This document shows positions 22,175 to 31,679 of a DNA stretch of 64,000 nt, piece after piece. Position numbers and translations under genes: made by a program. The notes beneath the pieces were generated by a model. That model was not told the origin of the DNA. It worked only from the letters and a program-made list of their open reading frames with translations, and ran no database searches. This DNA comes from Dioszegia crocea. Taxonomy: Eukaryota > Basidiomycota > Tremellomycetes > Tremellales > Bulleribasidiaceae. The stretch is from contig BCKK01000004.1 in the NCBI GenBank assembly GCA_001600615.1, positions 124,001 to 188,000 on the forward strand, in the 5' to 3' direction. Position 1 is the first letter of the stretch, and each line of letters begins with the position of its first letter.

Positions 22175-23567
22175 ATGTCTGAATCGACTGACAGGGTTCA
22201 GTACCCTTTCTCAGGCGTTGAGGCACCAACGGAGAAGGCAGCTAGTAAGCGCATTCATCCCCTATATACCTTTTCACACTCAATGCGCCCATTTGAAGCA
22301 CAGGGTGTGGAAAGCTAGCTGACTCAGGGAATAGGAAAGTCCATCAATTACCTCAAAGACTTACTGGAGTCGACGACGGAGGATCCTGCGGAGCTCGTCA
22401 GCGTCTTATCCAGCCCTGAGGGGTTGGTAAACTTGAGACTTGTCGCTCTCGAGTCAGCCGTCCACACAGAGAGATTGCGATATCTCGAGAGTATGCGAAA
22501 GGAGCTGTGTGATCCCAAGTACTGGACTCGAGCTACGTGGAGCGAAGACAACAAGGCCGCGATGGGCGAATATTGGAAGAATCTCTTCGACGGCAAAGAC
22601 AGGGTCAGCTACAACTTCGAAGGCGCACAGAGAAAAATCGCGGAGCAAATCGGCGAGAAGATCTTTGAAGAGATCCGCACGTTCATGTCCAATGATGCTA
22701 CCAGTGTGTCAGACATTGTGGCTGAAGTCGTGCTTCCGACGTTCATCAATAGCGTTGGAGAGTCCGAGGGGGACGAGTCACATATTCTTCCTCGGGAACA
22801 AGATCTGCTTGGAAAGACTTACCATCGATACCATTTGAGGCAGTCGGCGGCCTCGAGAGTCTTGAGCTCATTGTCCGGTGCGTTGACGAACTACGGCAAT
22901 GAGGTCCCTGTGGAGATGATTGAAGGCATCAACGTTGCACTGGGATTCGAGCGCGATGTCAATGCCGAGTCCAGGCGACTCACTCAGACCAGCGCCGGTC
23001 ACACTTCGGGTCAGTCAGCTGGCTATATCATTCATGCTTCTCCTTACGTGACGATGGCTAAGAAACCTATAGAGACCGAGCAGTCATACAATCAGATCCA
23101 GTGGCAGATGACGTCCGATATCCGCACGCAATGCCCCCGCCCTCCAACACCCTGTAAGTGTCCACTTTAGCACCAGTGAATTGCTGCTTCTGCCGCTCGA
23201 ACGACTTATTCTGTCATCCGAGCGTTATACATTTTCGGCAAGCTTCGCAGCTAATCAGACGCTGACGAGAACATCAGCCAAATCTCCACAAAGCATCACG
23301 ACCAGGCTGGCGAAAACAGCCAAAGGATCATCTTTCTTCCAGGCACTCGACGAAAAGTACTCACTCTCCCAATCCTGGCCTGACTACCAGTGGACCGAGG
23401 CCGAATGTTCCACCGGTCGAAAGACTGGAGGTCGGGGCAAGAGACAGCAGGACCCGGAGGAACCTGAGGAGGTTACCATGCGCTGGGGCAGCGGCCGCCG
23501 GCGCCCTGAAGGACGCCCTCATGAGCCGGAAGAGCAGAAGGAGGAGGCTAACAGCATGTGGTTTTAG
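22175..23567 (+). CDS. Unknown protein, predicted mostly helical
   Basis: Starts MSESTDRVQYPFSGVEAPTE; a short intron (GTAAGC donor, GACTCAGGGAATAG acceptor) joins in frame to RKSINYLKDLLESTTEDPAE. The long middle exon encodes an amphipathic, helix-rich domain (LRLVALESAVHTERLRYLES, IAEQIGEKIFEEIRTFMSN). A second intron of about 125 nt (GTAAGT after PRPPTP) leads to a basic, charged C-terminus (RKTGGRGKRQQDPEEPEEVT) ending MWF at 23565-23567. About 385 aa. No known domain recognised, no signal peptide. It has a TATA-like element, in contrast to most neighbours. Gene model fairly secure, function unknown. Confidence 0.65.
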
Positions 23568-24067
23568 TCGTGTAGGTGTTTTCACGACTTGGGAGTGAGA
23601 GGCAAACGGCGATGGCAGACTTCCGTCACTATGGCAGTGATAGAATTTACGCTGGGAGGAATGTTATGAATCATCTTGTAGATCACCGGCAGCAGGCCAG
23701 AACTGGCCACGGTCGACTCGCTGAGCTGTCTAAGATCCTAAGCGGATACTGAGGCCGCAACAGATTGACGCAGTAGTTACAAATCGGTGTATAGCGCTCA
23801 TAAGCGTCGGAGAATTACACTACTCAAGTTTCACTCTCATCATCATGTTACCCAAATTATTATATGGTGGCTCGGTGAGTCCAGAGATGTCTCTCAGCTA
23901 GAATTCTGGAGCCGCGAGCGGACGGCGAGAGTTACAAACCTAGTTCTGGAGTCCGGCCCTCCGGGTCAGCATTACGATGATAATCGCGCACAAGGCATCG
24001 TTGCATGGGATATATGAGGTGCATCTGAGTAGACTCGTATGGGTATCTTGACCGGTGCGCAAGCTCG
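23568..24067. other. Intergenic, convergent 3' flanks
   Basis: Nothing supported; only short ORFs. Confidence 0.5.
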
Positions 24068-24703
24068 TTAGCAGCTATTGCTCTGACGTTCGTTCTCGCC
24101 ATTGACATCGAGCTTGACGTCGAATATCATGGAAGGAGCGAACTGAGCTTTGTAAGTCACTTCAAACTCCCATGGAGCGCTTGATGGGTCCGCCACCGCC
24201 AAAGCGAGATCCACCTCGTCGCCTTCCTCAGTGACGACTTCCACGGGGTCAGCCGTAGAGTAGGTCTTGTCCTCGGTCCGAGTTGAATTCGTAACGGCGT
24301 CGAAGACACTAGAATATCAGCCGAAGAGATTTTCGTTCAGACGATGCCCAAATCTCTAGCGCTATAATGTTCAATGCTGACTGACCTTTTGGCGTACTGG
24401 ACCTGCTCGTCACGGGGCACAGACTAGGAGATCGTGCCGCAGAACCATTGCACGCTCCGCTCGGCCGCTGGACTGCTGGGCGTCTCGGCATAGTCAAACC
24501 CTTGGATCGACACTCCTGCATCCGCAAAAGGCTGGAAGACCTTGATCAGCTCGGCCCTGAATGACAGTCAGCGATGAGCCCAGATCAGACATTGCAAGTC
24601 AGACCAAGCAGGTGTAGAGATCCAGAAGTGGCGAAAGCCGACAAACTCACCTGACAGCGTCGGAACAGAGAACTTTGAGTGTGTGCTGGTAGCTGTCAGA
24701 CAT
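24068..24703 (-). pseudogene. p1: small unknown protein with in-frame stop
   Basis: Exon 1 encodes MSDSYQHTLKVLCSDAVR; after an intron the frame gives AELIKVFQPFADAGVSIQGF and RSVQWFCGTIS. It then hits TAG, and continues in the same frame with SVPRDEQVQYAK. A last exon encodes VFDAVTNSTRTEDKTYSTAD and PWEFEVTYKAQFAPSMIFDV, ending at TAA 24068-24070. Exon layout and short sequence blocks match p2 and p3 further right (helix ending KQF or QVQYAK followed by a beta-rich end). Apart from the TAG nothing is broken, so it is a very recent pseudogene, a readthrough gene or a sequence error. Function unknown. Confidence 0.55.
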
Positions 24704-25050
24704 TGTAATATTCTTCAGGAAGTAATGTATGACAAAGCTGTATGATAAGGTGAAGAGTTCTGCGATATATGTAGCTCGGACGAGGAACAGTGAGGGGGTC
24801 GGTGGCGATTTTTGACGAATCCTTCCTCTGACCGTCCCTGCTGGTGACAGGGTAGCTTGACAAAGGTGGTCCGATAAGCCACACGTCAGAACGATCAAAG
24901 GTGTAAGACAGGAGAGGCACTAGTGCCATGCAAGTCCTCTCCTGCTCAGATGACCCCACTTGGTGTTCCGGCAGCATGCACGGCTCGGTGACTCGGTCCG
25001 TTAGGAAACATGGCATGTGGTTATTGTGTCGCCGGGTTTGTAATTGAGTA
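24704..25050. other. Intergenic upstream of p1
   Basis: No gene seen; it holds the presumed p1 promoter. Confidence 0.5.
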
Positions 25051-25167
25051 ATGGCGATTTCGCCACCCGCCCTCCGGGGCTGATACGTGTCACAAAGCGT
25101 TTTGACCACTTATAATCAGTACTGAGTCATTGTGGCATATCCCTTCTTGCAATTGATCAGTCCATTA
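25051..25167. repeat. Dispersed repeat, copy 2
   Basis: Second copy of the element at 21757-21853, same orientation, with an insertion of about 30 bp after GACCACTT. Confidence 0.65.
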
Positions 25168-25396
25168 GTGCACGGGCTTAGGAGTACTCGTTAGCTCTGC
25201 AGTACGGCTTCTGCGAGCTCTCATGCCGATATCTGGTGTTCCACTAGTTTGGCAGTTGCGGCTGAAGTAGTCGGCTGACAGAGTGTCACACTAAGCATTG
25301 ACCTCAGATAGGAGACATGCTGCATGAGGAAGGTGAGTACATAGAAGCAGGCCGAAGCTGAGCGGTATGAGACACCATCAGTCGTACGTGGGTGGT

Positions 25397-25889
25397 TCAG
25401 TTGCTGGGAGCGGTAGAGCCCGTGCAGTCCCTGGAAGCGTTACATGGTCCGCTGTGTAGGGGATGAGAAACTGTGAAGGAGTACTGTCCACTCGCATCAG
25501 GGACGGCGGCACTGGCAGCGGCGAGCACACTGGGATCGTGTCACCTTAATTTCGTGATTCCTGCCAATACAGCGCAGCGATCACTAAGAACTCACTCCGT
25601 GATGAATTGTTTTCGTAGTGCAATGTCACCGGCTCCATCTCCACTCGGGAGGTATCGGGAGAGCGTACTCGTCATGTGGTTGATTGATGCGACAATGTGC
25701 GAGTCGAATTGGTCATCGGAGGTGAAGCTGACTTGAATCAAATCATTCCTGGAGCGTGGTCAGCAATGCGAGCGACACTCCCGAACCGAGTCCGCAATGA
25801 CAGCATAGGCTACTGCAGGAAAGGAACACTTGACAGGTCTGCGCAAGACACTCACAAGGTCTGCTGGTCGCAGAAGAGGGGATATTCAT
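25397..25889 (-). CDS. p2: small unknown protein (100 aa)
   Basis: Three exons join without a break: exon 1 25856-25889 (MNIPSSATSRP), exon 2 25596-25731 (SFTSDDQFDSHIVASINHM, then GDIALRKQFIT), exon 3 25397-25529 (DVLAAASAAVPDASGQYSFT), ending TAPSN and TGA at 25397-25399. Introns use GTGAGT donors and acceptors with TGAC/TGA branch-like motifs. The order of blocks mirrors p1 and p3, so I regard all three as one family. No signal peptide or membrane segment. A 660-bp repeat begins 233 bp upstream of the start. Confidence 0.55.
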
Positions 25890-26121
25890 GCGAGCGCAAG
25901 CATCCGGAGTTGGCGGGCATCGCAAGTCGAAAGAAGTGTTATCGGATAATTGAATGATAGAATGAAGTATATCAGTATATCTGATAGGGGAGGTTCGGAT
26001 CCTGGCTGAGAACAACGGGGACGAGGAACCACTTCGGCCTATATACCCAGACCTGAGGCAGCTGTCGACCCGGTAGGATAAGGCCACAGCTCGTCAGATG
26101 AAGGGAGCCCAGGTCAAGGCT

Positions 26122-26781
26122 GAGGACCCGTCCGGTTCACCCGTACCGTTTCGTGATAAGTCCTTTGTCGACCTCGGCGAGCCTGTACGGCCAACACGCC
26201 GTTTGGCCAAAGCACGTCAGAGCACGCCTACTTACGGTATGAGCTCCCTTTGACGCATACCGTACAGGTCCTCTGCGCGATAAGAGGGTAGGATCGAGTC
26301 GATTCCGGAGCCGGGGAGAGGTCGATTTATCCGAATAAGGCGGGTTGTGCGGATCCGACGTGGAAGTCAATGTCGGGTTGATGATACCGACAGCAGTAGG
26401 GCTGGACTAAGCAGACGCTTTGGATTTCGGAGATAGTAGAGATTAAGCTTGAGCTGACCTGCAGTATTCAGTATACTCAGTCGGCGTAAGCGTGACGGAC
26501 TCGAAAAGCGGCGTTTGTGGCATCCAAGACGAAGAGACATATTGACAGTGTGGCTGTAAGTTGGAGCCTGCCAGCCTTGACCGCTAGGAGCTGTGGAAAG
26601 CGCATCTGGATCAGTAGAATAGTGAGACCGTGTGCTGTGAGCAAGGTTGTCAAGCCTTGACCACCGCCTATGATACATACCCATGCCCTGACTTCAGCTC
26701 GGCGCCAATAGTCCCTCCGGCTCAATTGGCCACTGTCCGCTTCTCCACTCTACCCGTCACAGCATCCTCCATCTCCTGATA
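26122..26781. repeat. Segmental duplication, copy 1
   Basis: An imperfect direct repeat of 27563-28202, alignable by eye end to end. Shared landmarks are GAGGACCCGTCCGG at the left end, AACACGCCGTTTGGCCAAAG, CACCGCCTATGATACATACC and AGCATCCTCCATCTCCTGAT at the right end. It carries a copy of the last codons of CSL4. Confidence 0.85.
26722..26781 (-). pseudogene. Duplicated 3' end of CSL4
   Basis: Encodes QEMEDAVTGRVEKR followed by TVAN and a stop, matching the genuine CSL4 terminus QEMEDAVTGRVEKRKVAK. No upstream CSL4 exons are present, so this is a fragment carried by the segmental duplication. Confidence 0.8.
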
Positions 26782-26885
26782 GATATATATGCATAGTGAG
26801 GTGTATGGTGTTTGTACCACGATATCAGTACATAAGAAGGTAGCTAGGCTCGATCGGCGCGAATAGGCAATGGTGACACCGCTGA

Positions 26886-27396
26886 TCAGGGAAGCTGGCC
26901 GAGTTCCACTTCGACATCAGTCTTGTCAAAGCCGTCTTCAGTTTGGTACTTGTAGGTGAAGACGCAAGGATTATTGCCCTTGCCGAGGCTGTTCACGCAT
27001 TCTTTGGCGATGCTGCGATGTAAGCAAGCTACTCTGGATACAGGTATCTCTGGAACTTGTTATGACTTACTTGTCAGTGAACTGTTTCGGGGTTTGCGGG
27101 ATGAATGTCCGTGTGCGCGAAGATTTTCCAAAGGGCGGTATCATGTGATGACAGGTTGGCTGGAAATTTGACCCTGTGGAAGACATCCACCTGGTTAGGA
27201 CGTCCGCCATCGATGTTGTAGCGGGTCTGCTCTGACAAAAAGTGCCTGCCAGAAATCAGCGCGTCGTTGTTGCTCGTCCAGCAAGTCACGCTAAGACTGG
27301 GCCATATGTGAGTGGAGTGTGTGTTTGGAGTCATTGGACTCACATCGTCTTCTCGGGAGCAGTCACCGTAATGCTGGAAAGGTTGTTTGAAGACAT
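26886..27396 (-). CDS. p3: small unknown protein, exon structure unresolved
   Basis: Exon 1 encodes MSSNNLSSITVTAPEKT; a GTGAGT...CTTAG intron leads in frame to IVTCWTSNNDALISGRHF and GGRPNQVDVFHRVKFPANLS, which reaches TGA at 27074-27076 (90 aa). A further exon-like stretch follows a good GTAAGT...GCAG intron: IAKECVNSLGKGNNPCVFTY, ending ELGQLP at TGA 26886-26888. It resembles the p2 C-terminus. Reaching it needs a frame change between VKFP and TPKQFTDN that I could not explain with a normal intron. Either p3 is truncated or one small intron is missed. p3 and the repeat to its right form a unit parallel to p2 and its repeat. Confidence 0.45.
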
Positions 27397-27562
27397 GATG
27401 GATGTTTGCGATGAGAAATCTGGAAATATGAGGATGAAGTATGATGTATGATCAGAAGAGAAAAGGCTGGGGACTCGCTGTTATATCTCTTCGACAGACA
27501 GCTCTTTCCATGGCAGATTCCAAATCACATGCGGGCATGTCAATGGAAGTTCAGGAGAGGGG

Positions 27563-28202
27563 GAGGACCCGTCCGGTCCATACATACCGTTTCGTCTTGA
27601 ATCCTTTATGGCGACGAACCCGTACGGCAAACACGCCGTTTGGCCAAAGCACGTCAGAGCACGCCTGACTTGCTGTTTGGACTCCCTCTGATCGACCGTG
27701 CAGGTCCTCGTTGCGATAAGCCGGCAGATTCGACTCGATATCGGAGCCGGGACAGGGGTGTCTTATCCGGATAAGGCGTTTTGTGCCGATGGGACTTGAA
27801 GGTGAGGTATGGCGAATCGGACATACCGACACCAGTAGTGCTGGATCGACAAATGCTTCAGGGTGTAGAGATAGTAGGATAGGATGTTGAACTTAGCTAA
27901 ACTCGTAGTGCAGTATTTAGTGGGCGTGAGCGTGCATCAGAATTGGAAAGGCAGGCCGCCGTGCGCAAGACGGAGTGGCCAATCGACAGTATGGGTGTGT
28001 GTTGGACCTGTAATTGTTAATGGAGAGTAACTGAGATAGCGGATCTGCTTCAGCAAGATCAGTGAGTGTGGTAGCCTGCCTTCACCACCGCCTATGATAC
28101 ATACCGATACCCCTCACGCCACATCCGCGCCTACAGCCCCTCCGGCTTTGCGACTTTCCGCTTCTCCACCCTACCCGTAACAGCATCCTCCATCTCCTGA
28201 TA
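27563..28202. repeat. Segmental duplication, copy 2 (source copy overlapping CSL4)
   Basis: Partner of 26122-26781. Its right end overlaps the last coding exon of the intact CSL4 gene, which makes this the probable parental location. Confidence 0.85.
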
Positions 28203-29083
28203 TGATACCGGTAGTAGCGCGTTACCTAGACGCGTATAAGCTTGTATTCCCTATGCTTGACGGGGGCCGAGGGATTAAGAAGCTTACCTGCTTCCGATGT
28301 CCCATAAACTACACCTAACTCATTGGCTGCTGTTGACAAGTAATAACTCCTTGCATCACCTAATGACAACTAGAAGAGATAAGCTTGAATCTAGAATTTC
28401 ATCGGTGTCGAGGATGCGGAAGATGAAGCTCACCACTTTCGCCTTGACGACATCACCTAATCGGAAACATTCTCCCATTTTGATCTTATCCCTCTCTGTC
28501 AATCTACCCAGATCAGCTACTGGCTCTTCCTGACCTCTGCAGAGCAACCGGTAGCTGAAGATTGACATACCGTATATCTGCTATTCTGACCACACCGCCA
28601 AACTCATCCCCTGCTCCGCTTTCTTGGACTGGTTTATCATCCACAATGCTTATTGTCATATGTGCTTGTAGGGGCGTTAATCTCGTCACCTAAGTCAGAT
28701 ATCAGCTATATCCTGCAGGTCATTGTCGAGGCTCTAGCTGGAGACTGACTGTCCCAATAACCTGCAATATCAGCTTTGTGCACGCAAAAGTATGGCGCCG
28801 AACCAGCTAAAAGGTTTGACCTACCGTAGATTCTATCTCTGGCACCACACCCGCTTCTTCTCTCCCTACCACACTCACCACCTAGCATATCAGCTCAAGT
28901 CTCGCTATTCTCTGCAATGACACAGCTCACCGCTCCATCCCTCCTCGGTCTCCCAATTATGCTCGCGAGTATTCTCCCGTCGTCCTCATAGCATCCCTTG
29001 CCGCACTGCGGTAATGGACTTCTGGTGAGATGTGGGGGGAGCGGCTGGCCGGGGAGTAGTAGGGGTCGAGAAGAGGATGCCAT
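28131..29083 (-). CDS. CSL4: Exosome complex component CSL4
   Basis: Cap subunit of the RNA exosome, which degrades and processes RNA 3'-5' in nucleus and cytoplasm. The N-terminal exon encodes MASSSRPLLLPGQPLPPH and CYEDDGRILASIIGRPRRDG. Later exons give the S1-type RNA-binding domain (VRIADIRLTERDKIKMGECF, RLGDVVKAKVVSFIF). The C-terminal part reads SYYLSTAANELGVVYGTSE and VSYQEMEDAVTGRVEKRKVA, the order seen in eukaryotic Csl4. The zinc-ribbon cysteines of animal Csl4 are absent from the readable end. Several short introns. The last exon is duplicated at 26722-26781. Confidence 0.9.
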
Positions 29084-29312
29084 TGTGTCTATAAGGGGGA
29101 TGAGAGTGATTTTGGAGTGATTGATGGTTGATCGAAGGGCAAATCTGGTTCGGAATGTGGAGGTTCTGATTACCCCGCACGGGCCGGCGTTGTAATCTAC
29201 GAAGTGGGGTTGTAACGGCCACGGTCAATGGCTCTGACCTCACTGTGCAGACACACTAGCTAAGATCCCAATCCATGCACCTTACCCCTACCCTAGATCT
29301 ACCCTACTCTAC

Positions 29313-31414
29313 CTAAAGCATGAAAGTCAATGGCTGCTCCAAATACTCCTTAAAGGCCTTCAACCACCTCGCGCCAACCGCACCATCCACCGTCCGGTGA
29401 TCCGAGCTCAACGTCGCGCTCATAATCTGTACAGCCTTCCATCCCTTCTCCTCGCTAGGGTCAACAGCCATCTGAGTCTTTGTAGCTCCAATAGCCAAGA
29501 TACAAGATTGAGGAGGGTTAATGATTGCGGTAAAGTTGTCAATTCCAAACATTCCCAAGTTGGAAATGGTGAATGTTCCACCTTGGTACTCTTCGGGTTT
29601 GAGTTTACCATCACGGGCCTTGACGGCGAGGTTTTTGGTTTCGGCAGAGATTGCGGCTAAGCCCTTGGCGCCGGCGTCTTTGATTATGGGGGTGATGAGG
29701 CCAGTAGGGGTCGCGACGGCTACGCAAATGTCGGCGCGCTTGTACCTGTCTCGTCAGCCAAAAGTTTGGGCGCAAGGTCGAGGACTCACATTCGGATAGT
29801 GTCTCCTAGCCAGGCAGAGTTGGCCTCGGGAACTTCAGCCAGGGCGAGAGCGGCAGCCTTGACGACTGATGGGTTAGCTTGCGGATTGACTCATTCTACA
29901 TCTCGCCAACTCACTGAAGTCGTTGACCGACAGCTTCGTCTTGCCCTCTCCAGCCTTGTTGAACATCTGACGCAGCTTCATCACGCGGTCTATAGTATCA
30001 GCTTTGATGCCCAGTCAAACACGTAAGCCCTACAGCTACTCACCCATGTTGACATCCACAGTCAAGTAGTAGTGTGGCAACTGCTGCTTGCTCTCCGTCA
30101 ATCGTTTACCGATCGTCTTGCGCATGCTGCTAGTGGCGATATCCTCGTAGTGTGCAGGAGCGACAGGTGCGGCCTGACCAGGAGTGGTAGTCTTGCCGGA
30201 AGTAGGGGTGGTGGCGTTGATGCCGCCGGAAGTTCCGCCCGAGGCTGATCCAGAGAACTTCTCGACGTCCGACTAGGTATATCAGCTTGAATCCTACACG
30301 CCAAGCTCTGTAGGCCGTAAACTCACCTTGGTAATCCGGCCCTCAGGTCCCGTACCCTTAACCTGACCCAACGGCACACCCTTCTCCAGCGCGATTTTCC
30401 TCGCAACGGGACTAGCAAAGAACTTGGGTTTATCGCCCGACAGTTCAGGTGCCTTCTGGCCCTCAGTCCCTCCATTCCCACTACCGTACTTGCCCTCATC
30501 TTTCGGTGTGGCAAGTGCGGGTGAACCACCGACGGCAGAGGCATCCTTCTGGGACGCAGCGGTAGTTTTAGGAGATCCCGATCCGGTTTCCTTCTTGGGC
30601 TCGGCGGATGTAGGGGTGGATTGAGAAGAAGCGGACTCTTCGCCCTTCTTTGGTAGGGGTGCAGAGGCCTCGTCGGCGCCTTCAGAAGCGAGCGCGTCGG
30701 CTCCGGACGCGTCGTCCCCTTCTTCACCTAGGATAGCGATGGGTGTGCCGACTTGGATAGATTTGGCGCCGTCGTTTGACTAGGGACGTCAGCGAGCGTT
30801 TGAAAGCATACAGGATGAGGGTTGAGGTGGTTTGATGATGATTTGGAAATTTGATCGGAAGCCTCTCTCCAAAGCTGCACGCCATCATCTCCAAAAGACC
30901 GGGCAAAAAGCACCCAACCTCAGCCACAGCTCACGACCTATCCCTCTCCCCTCTCCCCTCTCCCCTTCTTCGTATTCTCCAAATCGCCCCAGATCAAAAG
31001 CCACATTCCTCCCGCCCGGCCCAGACCAAAACTTCAGACTTACTATAATCTTAATGAGCACACCGTCATCCTGAGCCTCAACATCGATAGTAGCCTTATC
31101 CGTCTCAATCTCAACAAGCACATCACCAGCCGTAAAGCTGTCACCTTCCTTCTTCTTCCAGCTGGCGATTCCACCTTCAGTCATGGTGGGGGACATGGCA
31201 GGCATGGCGAATTTGCTCAGTGCTGAAGAGCGCGATGAGGGGTGGAAGGCTGAGTATGGGTGAGCTGATATTCCTGACAAAGGGCCTCTACCCCTCACGG
31301 TCGCAGCTCTGCCTCCTAACCCCGTCACAAGCCAGACATACCTCTTTTCGACAACACCTGTTGCCTCATCCCCGCTGCAACTCCCCGCTTTGCGACCTGG
31401 GCGAACGACATCAT
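29313..31414 (-). CDS. LAT1: Dihydrolipoamide acetyltransferase (E2) of pyruvate dehydrogenase
   Basis: Mitochondrial PDH core enzyme that transfers the acetyl group from lipoamide to CoA. The N-terminus ([20 protein letters not shown]) is basic and fits a targeting peptide. The lipoyl domain has [20 protein letters not shown] and the lipoylation motif [16 protein letters not shown] Pro/Ser/Glu-rich linker follows, then the E3/E1-binding domain ([20 protein letters not shown]) and the catalytic domain with [20 protein letters not shown] and the active-site DHRTVDG. It ends LEQPLTFML at TAG 29313-29315. One lipoyl domain, as in fungal Lat1. Start set at the first of two adjacent ATGs at the head of the targeting sequence. 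Confidence 0.95.
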
Positions 31415-31679
31415 TTTTTTTCGCGAGATGTTTTGATTCGTGTAGATATCCGATCCGAGTCTGTCCTTGCTATATCCCCGGGTGTGTATGGGATAGATGT
31501 TATAGCTCAAATAGCAGTTCAAATGTGATGATAGCGGAGAAGTCGGAAACTTGGTCCGTTCCGCTAGGTGGGGGAATTTTGCTTCCGTCCCGCACCAAGA
31601 GAGGCATTCCGTCCAATGTATTGATGCTTTGACTGTGATACTAAGATGCTACAGCTACAGTACTGTGATTGATGCTAGA

